The notes below the pieces were generated by a model. That model was given only the letters and a program-made list of their open reading frames with translations. It was not told the origin of the DNA and ran no database searches. The translations under genes and the position numbers were made by a program. This document shows positions 13,785 through 21,947 of a DNA stretch of 64,000 nucleotides, piece by piece. Each line of letters opens with the position of its first letter. Position 1 is the stretch's first letter. Location: the NCBI GenBank assembly GCA_900546915.1, contig UREY01000008.1, positions 1-64,000 on the forward strand. The letters are read 5' to 3'. Source of the stretch: an uncultured Eubacteriales bacterium (lineage in GTDB: Bacteria > Bacillota > Clostridia > Oscillospirales > Oscillospiraceae).

Positions 13785-16559
13785 ATGAAAATCAAAAAAA
13801 CCGCGGCAAAGCTGACGGCCTTCCTCCTTGCGGTGTGTATGCTGGGGACAACAGCACTGGCTTACGACGGCGTTTACACCGACAAGGACGGCAATATCAG
13901 CTATGAGCCCTACGAGCAGGGGACCTATTCCAACGGCGGCTATACCATCGACAAGGTCTCTCATCCCACCCTGGGCGCCGGAGAGGTGGACGGCATCCTG
14001 ACCGGGGATGAGCAGGACCGGGGCCAGAGCTACTCCTGGTCTATGGCGGAGGCCGGCGACTATGTGTACATCGGCACCTGCTACAACTCCACCTATTACA
14101 TCTATCACAACAACGTCAAAACCACGCTCCAGGGCATGCAGAACTCCGGCCTGCTGGATGCGGACCTGGATGCGGGCAAGCTGGCCGACGAGATTGTTCA
14201 GGTGGCCTTCGGCGTGGACACCTTTGATTCCACCCTGATGGCCGACTGGACGCCGGTCATTATGGCGGTCAACAAGTACACGGGGGAAGCCGAGGTTATC
14301 TTCCGGGAGCGGGATGTCTGGAGCCGGTATCCCGAGATGTTCCCGGGCTACGCGCCCGGCATGGCGGTGAAAAACTATCTGTCCGGCTACCGGATGGTCT
14401 TTGAATTCCAGGGGAAGCTGTACTTTGCCGGTATGGGTACTCCCACGGCCACGCTGGTGGAAATCGATCCGGCGACCAACGAGGCCGACATTGTATATTA
14501 CAACATCAATATGACCCGGGGCGTTGCCAACGGCGTCCATGGTCTGCTGGTTTACGACGGCGAGATTCTCATGTGCCTGGCCACGGACAATTATGACGGC
14601 AACGGGACGCCCGGCGGCATCATTGTGGCCAGCTCGGATCCCGGCGCGTCTCTGGAGAGCTGGCGGGTCATTGCCGACCAGGATGATTTTGAGGGCTTGC
14701 CGGCTGTGATGCAGATCGACGGCTTAAACGGCGGCGGCATTTGGGATATCATCGAGTACAACGGCAAGCTGTATGTGACGGTGGTGACGGACAAGACGGA
14801 CCCTGAGACCGGCGAGACCAACAAGCAGGGCTTTGCCATGTACCGGGGCGAAAAGCAGGCCGACGGCTCGTTCACCTGGAGCCAGGTGATCGGCGACCAC
14901 AGCGCGTACGGCTTCGGCCTGGGCATCAACTACTCCATGGCCTGCAACCTGTGGGTCTATGACGGCTACCTGTACCTGGGGACCTACAACGACCCCATGC
15001 TGGACCTGGCGGCCGTGCCGGCCTCCGGCAATTTCGAGCACCTGTACAATGATTTGGACCACTCCATTTATCTGTACCGGATGGACGCAGAGGAGAATTT
15101 TGAGCAAATCGGCGGCAAAGATGACAATCCCTATTTCCCGGACGGCCCTCTTGGGAACCTGGGCGCCGGTTTGGGCAATCACTCCAACCAATACGTCTGG
15201 CGCTTCGGCGTCCACAATGGAGAGCTGTACATCGGCACCTACGACACCTCCACCCTGACCTATATGTTTACCCAGCTCACAGACGGGCAGGTGGAGAATA
15301 TGGATTACGAGGACATCAGCGGACGGGCGGATTTGCTGGAGGATCTCCTGCTTCAGATTTTAGGTCAGGAGGAAAATCCGTATCTGGCTGCGTTTTTGAA
15401 GGCGGCGCTGTTCCACGACGGGATGTTCGACCTGTTCCAGAGCCTGTCCGGCTTTGCCACCGACATGTCCACGGATTGGAACCCGGTGCCGGAGTACCGG
15501 GAGGGTCTGGAGGACTACGAGGCCTTTAAGGAGAAGCTGCGCAATGCCCTGGATCAGCTGATGGGGCAGTCTGATTTCCTGCAGGAATACGCCGCCGCCA
15601 ATGGAACGACCGTGGCGGAGCTGATGACGGCCCAGGGCGTCGAGACCCGGGGCGCCGTTGCGGACCGGCTGAAGGAAATGCTCCGGAAGCAGCTGGAAAA
15701 GCTGCTGGACGGCTGCGACACGGTGTTTTACGACACCACCATTCACAATTTTGTGTACTACTTCGGCGTAAATTACTACGCCCAGCAGTGTGAACGAGGC
15801 TTCGACCTGCTGGTTTCCAACGACGGCGTCCACTTTGACGCCGTCACCCGGGACGGCTTCGGCGACGAGGCCAACCACGGCCTGCGGACCATCTGCTCGA
15901 CGGACCAGGGCGTCTTCCTGGGCACGGCCAATCCGTTTTACGGGACCCAGCTGTGGCGGATGTACAGCAGCGCCGACGGAACCTGCGACGGGACGGAAGA
16001 CTGCCCCAGCAGCGCCTTTGTGGACCTGAACACCCGGGCCTGGTACCATCTCTACACGGATTATGTCATCTCCAACGGCCTGATGCAGGGCGTGGGCGAC
16101 GCCGTGTTTGCGCCCGGCCGGGGCATGACCCGGGGCATGGTGGTCACCACCTTGTACCGGCTGGCCGGTTCGCCGGAGGTGGACGGAGCCGCGACCTTCC
16201 AGGATCTCCGCAGCGGCGCATACTACACCGATGCCGTTGCATGGGCGGAAGCCTGCGGCATCGCCGAGGGCGTCACAGAAGAACGGTTTGCGCCGGACCG
16301 GCGGGTGACGCGGGAGCAGGCGGCGGTCTTTGTCTACCGCTATGTCACGCAATATCTGGATCAGGAGGCAGAGGCGGGCGCCGATTTGTCCGACTTTACC
16401 GATGGAAGCCGGGTTTCGGCCTTCGCCCTGGAGGCGCTGTCCTGGGCCAACGGGCAGGAACTGATGCAAGGCTACGGCGACGGTTACATCGGACCGAAGG
16501 ACACCGTAACCCGCGCCCAGATGGCAAAGCTGCTGACTGTGTTGGCCGAGCGTTTCTAA
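13785..16559 (+). CDS. Secreted SLH-domain surface protein with propeller-like repeats
   Basis: This 924-residue protein has a signal peptide ending near residue 26 (TALA then YDG). Recurrent strands of the type YVYIGT, KLYFAG, KLYVTV, YLYLGTY, ELYIGTY and VFLGTA suggest a beta-propeller of several blades (about 60-500, closing near 720). A helical insert lies near 510-650. The C-terminus (about 738-924) carries three SLH repeats closely matching those of the giant subtilase, including GLMQGVG and RAQMAKLLT. SLH repeats bind pyruvylated wall polymers, so the protein is probably an S-layer-associated surface protein. Ligand or enzymatic activity is unknown. AAAGGAG precedes the ATG. Confidence 0.85.
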   Translation: MKIKKTAAKLTAFLLAVCMLGTTALAYDGVYTDKDGNISYEPYEQGTYSNGGYTIDKVSHPTLGAGEVDGILTGDEQDRGQSYSWSMAEAGDYVYIGTCYNSTYYIYHNNVKTTLQGMQNSGLLDADLDAGKLADEIVQVAFGVDTFDSTLMADWTPVIMAVNKYTGEAEVIFRERDVWSRYPEMFPGYAPGMAVKNYLSGYRMVFEFQGKLYFAGMGTPTATLVEIDPATNEADIVYYNINMTRGVANGVHGLLVYDGEILMCLATDNYDGNGTPGGIIVASSDPGASLESWRVIADQDDFEGLPAVMQIDGLNGGGIWDIIEYNGKLYVTVVTDKTDPETGETNKQGFAMYRGEKQADGSFTWSQVIGDHSAYGFGLGINYSMACNLWVYDGYLYLGTYNDPMLDLAAVPASGNFEHLYNDLDHSIYLYRMDAEENFEQIGGKDDNPYFPDGPLGNLGAGLGNHSNQYVWRFGVHNGELYIGTYDTSTLTYMFTQLTDGQVENMDYEDISGRADLLEDLLLQILGQEENPYLAAFLKAALFHDGMFDLFQSLSGFATDMSTDWNPVPEYREGLEDYEAFKEKLRNALDQLMGQSDFLQEYAAANGTTVAELMTAQGVETRGAVADRLKEMLRKQLEKLLDGCDTVFYDTTIHNFVYYFGVNYYAQQCERGFDLLVSNDGVHFDAVTRDGFGDEANHGLRTICSTDQGVFLGTANPFYGTQLWRMYSSADGTCDGTEDCPSSAFVDLNTRAWYHLYTDYVISNGLMQGVGDAVFAPGRGMTRGMVVTTLYRLAGSPEVDGAATFQDLRSGAYYTDAVAWAEACGIAEGVTEERFAPDRRVTREQAAVFVYRYVTQYLDQEAEAGADLSDFTDGSRVSAFALEALSWANGQELMQGYGDGYIGPKDTVTRAQMAKLLTVLAERF

Positions 16560-16572
16560 CCATATCCGTTTG

Positions 16573-16615
16573 CAAGATCTGCGGTAAACAGCTTTGCCGC
16601 AGATCTTGTTTTTTT
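16573..16615 (+). terminator. Intrinsic terminator of the SLH protein gene
   Basis: A perfect 12-bp stem (16573-16584 with 16597-16608) is followed by seven T residues, 14 bases after the stop codon. Confidence 0.9.
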
Positions 16616-16683
16616 GCTCCCAATATTTTTAGGGTTACATGGCCGGGAAGGTGCTTAAAATAGGAATTTTTTTAAATTTTCTC

Positions 16684-16712
16684 TTACATTTTTCGGAAAA
16701 ACGTGGTAAAAT
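16684..16712 (+). promoter_or_regulatory. Promoter of the CarD-type regulator
   Basis: TTACAT (16684-16689), 17 bases and TAAAAT (16707-16712) lie about 60 bases upstream of the CarD-like start. The -10 is good and the -35 moderate. Confidence 0.5.
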
Positions 16713-16774
16713 GAAAAAGAAGAGGGCGCTTTTCCGGCGCCGGGGGTACGGAATTTGAAAGCTGTGAGGCATGT

Positions 16775-17296
16775 ATGATGTATCAGGTTGGAGCATGGAT
16801 TGTGTATGGAGGCGCCGGCGTGTGCCGGGTGGCCGGTGTGGAACCCCTCGGGAACGGGCAGCTGTATTACCGGCTGGAACCGCTGTATCAAACCTGCAAA
16901 ATTTTTACGCCGGTGGACAATCCCAAGGTAATCATGCGCCCCCTTGTGAGCCGCCGGGAGGCGGAGGCGCTCATCGACCGAATTCCCGATCTCCAGCCGG
17001 AGGCCTATTACAACAAGGTGCAGCGGGAGCTGACGGAGCACTACGACACGATATTAAAAACCTACGATTGCGAGGCGCTTTTGAAGCTCACCATGTCCAT
17101 TTACGCCAAGAAGCAGGAGGCGCAGGGACATAAGCGGCGGCTGGGCGCGGTGGATGAGAGCTTTCTCCGCAGGGCGGAGGAGCTGCTGTTCACGGAGCTG
17201 GCGGCGGCTCTGGGGCTGGAGCGGGACCAGGTGCAGCCCTATATTGCCGCCCGGGTAGAGGCCGTCCGGAAAAAGCGGGCGGGCGGTTCCGGGTGA
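16775..17296 (+). CDS. CarD-family transcriptional regulator
   Basis: This 173-residue protein starts with the CarD/TRCF RNA-polymerase-interaction fold (QVGAWIVYGGAGVCRV, about 4-19, through about 60). A helical C-terminal domain follows. CarD proteins bind the RNA polymerase beta subunit and stabilise or tune open promoter complexes. Here it stands alone with its own promoter and terminator. The site GTGAGG is 5 bases before the ATG at 16775 and 8 before a second ATG at 16778, so the exact start is uncertain by one codon. The regulated genes are unknown. Confidence 0.85.
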   Translation: MMYQVGAWIVYGGAGVCRVAGVEPLGNGQLYYRLEPLYQTCKIFTPVDNPKVIMRPLVSRREAEALIDRIPDLQPEAYYNKVQRELTEHYDTILKTYDCEALLKLTMSIYAKKQEAQGHKRRLGAVDESFLRRAEELLFTELAAALGLERDQVQPYIAARVEAVRKKRAGGSG

Positions 17297-17349
17297 CGGG
17301 ACTTTAGATGAAAGCCGTTTGGCAGTGGAAAGAAAATTTGCCGGAGAAG

Positions 17350-17394
17350 GCCGCCTCAAAGCGATCTGTCGAGATCGGAAGAGGCGGCTTTTTT
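17350..17394 (+). terminator. Intrinsic terminator after the CarD-type gene
   Basis: An 8-bp outer stem (17350-17357 with 17381-17388) encloses a short inner hairpin and is followed by six T residues. Confidence 0.8.
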
Positions 17395-17457
17395 GGGCGG
17401 CTCCGAAAGGGAACGGGCGGCGGCATGGGCGGTCCTTCCGGTTTTCCCAGGGGGGAA

Positions 17458-17838
17458 TTACAAAATGTTGTAGTAATAGGGCTTTTCCGCGTCCGCCATG
17501 GCGCGGACCTGCTGGGCCAGGGCCAGGCAGCTCTGTGCGAATTCCGCTTCTTCTCCTAATTGAAACCAAGCCTGCAGGTCTGTAAAGCCCTGATCGATGT
17601 CCTCCAGGCGCTGGTGGTCGACCAGGGAGGCGGATATCCCGCGGTGCTGCTCCCAGGTGCGGTGGGCTGCCTCCACCTGCTCTGCGGCGGCCTGCAGGTT
17701 ATCCCTTTCGGCCTGCTCCCAGGCGGACTCCAGCAGAGCGGCCACCTGGTCCGACGTGCGGTCCATGGTCCACGAGGCGCCCAGGCAAAGGACCAGAAGA
17801 ACAGCCAGGATTCCGATTCCCAGTGTCAAATGCTTCAC
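17458..17838 (-). CDS. DUF4363-family membrane-anchored protein
   Basis: This 126-residue protein has one N-terminal membrane segment (about 4-22) and an extracytoplasmic helical domain rich in Glu, Gln and Ala. The layout fits DUF4363, a family of unknown function commonly found next to DUF421 proteins in Clostridia. Its ATG overlaps the stop of the DUF421 gene (ATGA), so the two are translationally coupled. Confidence 0.75.
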   Translation of the reverse strand: MKHLTLGIGILAVLLVLCLGASWTMDRTSDQVAALLESAWEQAERDNLQAAAEQVEAAHRTWEQHRGISASLVDHQRLEDIDQGFTDLQAWFQLGEEAEFAQSCLALAQQVRAMADAEKPYYYNIL

Positions 17839-18512
17839 CCCTTTTCCTCCTTCCGTACGAAGTACACGGCGCCCTTCCGGTCCACGGTGAGCAGGTAGGT
17901 TTGCTGCAGCGGACAGTTCCGGCTGCGCAGCTCATGGCCCAACCAGGCCCGGTCCCGGCCCGCTACGGTCAGATTTTTTTCCAGAAGACGGCCGTCGGAG
18001 ACGATGGTCACAGGCAGACACTGCTCTGTAGCCTGCAATCCTGCGTCTTTGGCAGAGGCCGGTTGATACTGGGGATAGGGAAAGACGGAGATTTGGCCGT
18101 TTGTCTCCAAAATGGCGTACTGAACCTGGCTGAGGTCCAGCACCTCCCGCTCCCGCAGGTGTTCGGTCAGCTCGTCTAAGGTGATGCGGGCCCGGCGAAG
18201 GTTGGTCTGGTCGATGGTTCCCTCGGAAATCAGGATGACCGGCTTGCCGCACAGCAGCCGTCGGAAGGAAATAAACCGCATGGAGGCGACGGCTAAAATC
18301 AGCTGGACGCCCAAAACGGTTAAAATGGGAACCAAGCCCGACAGAAGGGGGATGCCGCTGTCCTGCATGGGGATGGACGCCAGGTTGGCAATGAGCATGG
18401 TCACCACAAATTCCGCCGGCTCCATCTCTCCGATTTGCCGTTTTCCCATGAGCCGTACCACCAAAATGAGGATCAGATATAAAAAAATGGTTCTCAAATA
18501 GGATAAAATCAT
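17835..18512 (-). CDS. DUF421 (YetF-type) membrane protein
   Basis: This 225-residue protein has about three N-terminal membrane helices with the family signature RLMGKRQIGEMEPAEF and a cytoplasmic alpha/beta domain (GKPVILISEG onwards). DUF421 proteins include YetF of Bacillus. A DUF421 protein encoded with the mobile spoVA operon (2Duf) has been linked to spore inner-membrane properties. A role here in membrane or spore physiology is inference. The ATG at 18512 lies about 10 bases from GAGG; a GTG at 18521 is too close to the site. The site and start are buried in a perfect hairpin (see 18511-18569). Confidence 0.85.
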   Translation of the reverse strand: MILSYLRTIFLYLILILVVRLMGKRQIGEMEPAEFVVTMLIANLASIPMQDSGIPLLSGLVPILTVLGVQLILAVASMRFISFRRLLCGKPVILISEGTIDQTNLRRARITLDELTEHLREREVLDLSQVQYAILETNGQISVFPYPQYQPASAKDAGLQATEQCLPVTIVSDGRLLEKNLTVAGRDRAWLGHELRSRNCPLQQTYLLTVDRKGAVYFVRKEEKG

Positions 18513-18569
18513 AAATTCCACACCTCGAGGCTAGCTTACCCGAGAGGTGTGGAATTTATCACATGCCAT
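18511..18569 (-). promoter_or_regulatory. RNA hairpin occluding the DUF421 start, with a candidate leader peptide
   Basis: A perfect 16-bp inverted repeat (18544-18559 with 18511-18526, 17-base loop) spans the DUF421 translation start. In the minus-strand transcript the 3' arm contains the GAGG ribosome site and the first two bases of the AUG. A 12-codon frame (ATG at 18569, MACDKFHTSRVS, stop at 18531-18533) runs through the 5' arm and stops in the loop. Ribosomes on that leader would melt the arm and expose the start, as in translational attenuation. The leader has no clear ribosome site, so this mechanism is a hypothesis. The hairpin itself is unambiguous. Confidence 0.55.
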
Positions 18570-18608
18570 GGTATGCCGGAGACGAATGCACCCTTGCAGG
18601 GGGCAAGC

Positions 18609-19529
18609 TCAATTTTGAGATACGTCGTGGGGAGGGTCGGGAGGCGGCGAACCGGCTTTGGCCCTCTTTCGCAGGCGCCGGACCAGGAGGAACAGCAGCA
18701 ACGCCAGAAGGGCCAAGGGAACCCAATAGGGAGTCCCCGCCGCGAGGAACACCAAAAGGGAGGCCAGGCCGCTTCCCAGGGAGGAAAGGTTTTCCCGGAA
18801 GCCGTCGGTGATTTTTTCCCAGATGGTCGGCTGTTCCGTTGGGGTCAGCTTTTGGACCTCCTCCACGGCCAGGTACACCGTACTGTAGGAGACCAGATTG
18901 TCGTAAAGCTTCAGCTGGGAGCCGGTGCTCTCCAACTGATACCGGACCTCCGTGAGCCGACTCTCGACGGCCAAGAGATCCTCCATGGTTTCCGCCTGTT
19001 CCATGAGCGCCATCAGCCGGTCCCGCTCCGTTTCCAGCGCGGCCATACGGCTTTCGGTATCGGCATAGGTGAGGGTGATGTCCTCTGCCGTTTCCCGAGA
19101 GCGGAGGATGTGGGAGAGCTCTGAAATCCGGCCGACAAAGGTTTGCAGCTGCTCCGCCGGAATGCGAATGGTGAGATCGGCCCGGCGGGCTTGGGCTTGG
19201 TCGGAGGCGTTTCCGTAGTCGGCCTCCTGACTTTCCACGTAACCGCCCAGCTGGGTCGTGTGGCTGGAGACCTGCTCCATCAGCCCGGAGAAGTTTTCGG
19301 TTTCCGCCGTGAGCCAGACGGTTCGGATGAGCTTGCGGCCGGGATCCGAGGGCATCGAGACGGAGTGGGAGTCGGCTGCGGTTTCCTCTCCGGCGGCTGC
19401 TTCTGTGGACAAACCGGGCGCGGCTTCTGCCGGAGGCTGCATATCGCCTGCCGAGCCCGCCGAGTTGCTGCTGCAGCCGGCCAAAAGGACCAGAATCCAA
19501 AACAGCGCGAAAAATGCCGTACGTTTCAT
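18609..19529 (-). CDS. DUF4349-domain lipoprotein
   Basis: This 306-residue protein has a lipoprotein signal (LVLLAGC, lipobox Cys near residue 19), a low-complexity linker and a DUF4349 domain. The domain has the typical RKLIRTVWLT start and a long central coiled coil (about 140-200). A C-terminal membrane helix (about 265-285) is followed by a basic tail. DUF4349 proteins are envelope proteins of unknown function, some placed near stress regulators. The ATG at 19529 is 8 bases from AGGCAGG; an upstream GTG is less well placed. It lies 119 bases downstream of the lipoprotein gene and may be cotranscribed with the ABC operon. Confidence 0.8.
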   Translation of the reverse strand: MKRTAFFALFWILVLLAGCSSNSAGSAGDMQPPAEAAPGLSTEAAAGEETAADSHSVSMPSDPGRKLIRTVWLTAETENFSGLMEQVSSHTTQLGGYVESQEADYGNASDQAQARRADLTIRIPAEQLQTFVGRISELSHILRSRETAEDITLTYADTESRMAALETERDRLMALMEQAETMEDLLAVESRLTEVRYQLESTGSQLKLYDNLVSYSTVYLAVEEVQKLTPTEQPTIWEKITDGFRENLSSLGSGLASLLVFLAAGTPYWVPLALLALLLFLLVRRLRKRAKAGSPPPDPPHDVSQN

Positions 19530-19648
19530 GCCGAGCACCTGCCTTTTCTAAAATAAGTCTGCTACTAAAGTAGACGGAAAAAGCGACGGCTGGGTTGCGC
19601 CCGGCTGCGGACCGAAACACGAAGAAAGGGCGCTTTGTGTACGGGGAT

Positions 19649-20155
19649 TTATGTTGTGGAACGATGTTCTTCCTCCTCGGGTGAATCCGTTTCGCACCGG
19701 ATGGCGACGGCGCCGGAGAAATTTTCTCCTGTGATGCCCACATAGGCGCTTTTTCCCGCGATCTCGATGGTTCCCGTATAGTCCCCGGTTTCGGAAAGAA
19801 GAACCGTCGGCTCCTCCGAGCCGGAATAGACCAGCACCGACGCATGGCCCTGTTCCACGGTGAGAGAGCAGCGGACGGTGAGAACGTTTCCCGCCGTCCG
19901 GTCCAGGGCGGTTCCGCCGAAAAGCAACTCGGTGTCTGAAAAGCAATCGTAGGCGGCGGTATAGGAGCCGGTGTAGGAGTCTTCCCCCGGCGTCTTGACG
20001 CCGGTCAGATCCCCGGCGCCGGTCAAAGCGTATTTGCCCCAGTGCTGAAGCATGCGGTTGTAGCCGTCCAGAACGGCGTCCTTGCTGCAGCCCGCCGAAT
20101 GGAGGACCATGCAAAGGGACAACGCGGCGGCGGCCAAAATCCCTCCCTTTTTCAC
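19649..20155 (-). CDS. Small lipoprotein of the ABC transporter operon
   Basis: This 168-residue protein starts with a type II signal peptide (LCMVLHSAGC, lipid Cys near 23) and continues as an all-beta-looking extracellular domain. It is encoded by a GTG start 6 bases after GGGAGGG, at the distal end of the ABC operon. I recognise no family. By position it resembles LanI-type immunity lipoproteins, which accompany LanFEG transporters and bind the peptide at the membrane, but no sequence similarity is claimed. Confidence 0.65.
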   Translation of the reverse strand: MKKGGILAAAALSLCMVLHSAGCSKDAVLDGYNRMLQHWGKYALTGAGDLTGVKTPGEDSYTGSYTAAYDCFSDTELLFGGTALDRTAGNVLTVRCSLTVEQGHASVLVYSGSEEPTVLLSETGDYTGTIEIAGKSAYVGITGENFSGAVAIRCETDSPEEEEHRSTT

Positions 20156-20167
20156 ACAGAGCCCTCC

Positions 20168-20449
20168 CTAAAACAAGCCCGAGAGGGCCAGACCGACGAT
20201 CCCCACCGCCCCTGCGGCGTAGATGCCGTGTATGACGGTGCAGATCTGCATCCACCTGTTTTTCACGTGCCATTTGGTGTAAGCGAGCACGCAGAACACG
20301 CCGGAGCAGATCATAAGGGCGGCGTAGCTGTAAATGAGGATCCCCGCCGCCGGGGATTCCAGGGCCCAGTCCAAGGTGCGCAGAGGCAGAATGGTCCAGG
20401 GGATGGGGAGCATGACGGTGGCAATTGCCGTACAAACTTTGTTTTTCAT
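20168..20449 (-). CDS. Small three-helix membrane protein in the ABC operon
   Basis: This 93-residue hydrophobic protein has three predicted membrane helices (about 5-25, 38-57, 70-92). The ATG at 20449 is about 9 bases from AAGGAG and 5 bases beyond the permease stop. The lipoprotein gene begins 12 bases downstream. It is probably an accessory subunit of the transporter or part of immunity. No family is recognised. Confidence 0.7.
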   Translation of the reverse strand: MKNKVCTAIATVMLPIPWTILPLRTLDWALESPAAGILIYSYAALMICSGVFCVLAYTKWHVKNRWMQICTVIHGIYAAGAVGIVGLALSGLF

Positions 20450-20454
20450 ACTAG

Positions 20455-21225
20455 TTATCTCCTTTCTGCTGCGCCGAAACGGGCGCAGGTGATGAGCAGC
20501 GCCAGGACCGTGATGCAAAGGGCGGCGGGAAGCCAGGGCAACCAATCGATTTGCGATTCGTACATCCCCTGGGCCACGGTCCCATACTCTACCATCAGCA
20601 GGTAAAATGGGTAGCTCATAGGGTCCAGAAACCAGATCTTGGTGTTCAGGATGAAAACAGAGGGCACAATGGAAGCAAGACCGATCCCCACGGAAAAAAC
20701 CGGCGTCTGAAGCAGGTTTGCAATCATCCAGAACACTGCGGCCATGGGAATGGCTCCGGCGTAGAGGCGCAATGCAAATCCGCAGACAAAAAGGGGCTCC
20801 AGAATCAGGGGATAGCTCTGGGCCTGCGACGCCAGCGCGGCGCTGAGGAAATAGGCGGCCACGGTCATCCCCATTTGCCCAAAGGCCAGGATCACCAGCA
20901 CCGTAAATTTGGCGAGGCACAGCGCCCCGGGGCGCACCGGGAGGGACAGCATTTTCAGCATGCCTTTGCCGGACCGCTCGGTTTGGGTGAGCAGTACGGT
21001 ACAGATGACTAGAGATGCGGGAATCATAAACCAGGTCATCCCCATAAATCCCTGAATCAGGAAATTGTGCTCCGGCGTGATGGGGATTCCCCGGGTGTCG
21101 AAGTTCATGGCGGCGTTGACGATGCTGGGAATCCACATGATGAGGACCGGAACCAGCAGAATCAGCAGGATTTTCGAACGCCGGATTTTCTTCAGCTCGA
21201 TGCCCACCAGGGAGAAGAAACTCAT
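20455..21225 (-). CDS. ABC-2 type permease (lantibiotic-immunity LanG-like)
   Basis: This 256-residue permease has six hydrophobic segments. It opens with MSFFSLVGIELKKIRRS, typical of ABC-2 permeases of the lantibiotic protection and multidrug class. It pairs with the permease encoded immediately upstream, whose stop codon it overlaps (ATGA at 21222-21225). With the ATPase it would export or expel a membrane-active peptide or lipid-linked compound. The substrate is inferred only from family and layout. Confidence 0.8.
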   Translation of the reverse strand: MSFFSLVGIELKKIRRSKILLILLVPVLIMWIPSIVNAAMNFDTRGIPITPEHNFLIQGFMGMTWFMIPASLVICTVLLTQTERSGKGMLKMLSLPVRPGALCLAKFTVLVILAFGQMGMTVAAYFLSAALASQAQSYPLILEPLFVCGFALRLYAGAIPMAAVFWMIANLLQTPVFSVGIGLASIVPSVFILNTKIWFLDPMSYPFYLLMVEYGTVAQGMYESQIDWLPWLPAALCITVLALLITCARFGAAERR

Positions 21226-21947
21226 GCCCGACACCTCCCGACCTTTTGATACAGCAGCGCCAAGAGCCCCAGCGCGCCGGTCTGCACCCCGCAAACGACC
21301 AAAAAGAGGGGAACGCGGTGGTGGTCCATGGCTGCGGTCAGGGTTTGATAGGGGGAGCTGAAGGGGAGCAGGCTCAGAACCGGGTGCTCCTGGGGGAAGA
21401 TGGACAGGGAAAACACCAGAATCACGCCCACGCCCAGGGACACCCACATATTTTTACAGGCGGAGGCGATTCCCAGCATCAGCATCACCGTGGGAAGCGT
21501 GACAAACCACTGAAAGCCTGCCGTGCCCAGAAGCGCCCCGACGGACACCTCATAGGCGGGGAACCAATGCCGGGCGCACCCGGCCAGCGCGGCGGTCTCT
21601 ATGGCGACCATGGAGGCCAGCGCCAGGGCGGCAAGGACAAATTTCCACCCGAACAGCCGCCCCGTCCGGACGGGCAGCAGCTCCATTTTTTGCGCCCCGT
21701 TGTCCGCGTACTCCGTGTGGTACATGATGCAGGCGCCGCAGATGGAGACCAGGATGTTGAGCATGGCCATCATCTGCCAGTTGGCGTCCAACAAAACGGC
21801 GAGGGGGCTGCCGGGGAGCGAGGTGAAGGCTTCCGGACGAACCAGCATATTCACCAGGGGGAACGCGGCGGCCAGCAGCCCGCCTGCGGGAAAGGCGATC
21901 AAATACCCGGTGCGTTTCAATTTTTTGGTTTCAAGACAGAGGGTCAT
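21222..21947 (-). CDS. ABC-2 type permease (lantibiotic-immunity LanE-like)
   Basis: This 241-residue permease has six hydrophobic segments and the opening LETKKLKRTGY common to LanE/MutE-type immunity permeases. Its ATG overlaps the ATPase stop codon (ATGA, 21944-21947), so ATPase, permease and second permease form a tightly coupled cassette. The two permeases are of similar size and probably form a heterodimer. Confidence 0.8.
   Translation of the reverse strand: MTLCLETKKLKRTGYLIAFPAGGLLAAAFPLVNMLVRPEAFTSLPGSPLAVLLDANWQMMAMLNILVSICGACIMYHTEYADNGAQKMELLPVRTGRLFGWKFVLAALALASMVAIETAALAGCARHWFPAYEVSVGALLGTAGFQWFVTLPTVMLMLGIASACKNMWVSLGVGVILVFSLSIFPQEHPVLSLLPFSSPYQTLTAAMDHHRVPLFLVVCGVQTGALGLLALLYQKVGRCRA

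Noticed and set aside
13749..14540. A 263-codon minus-strand frame opposite the SLH protein start
   Set aside because: It is antisense to the signal-peptide-bearing SLH gene and shows no domain or start signal.
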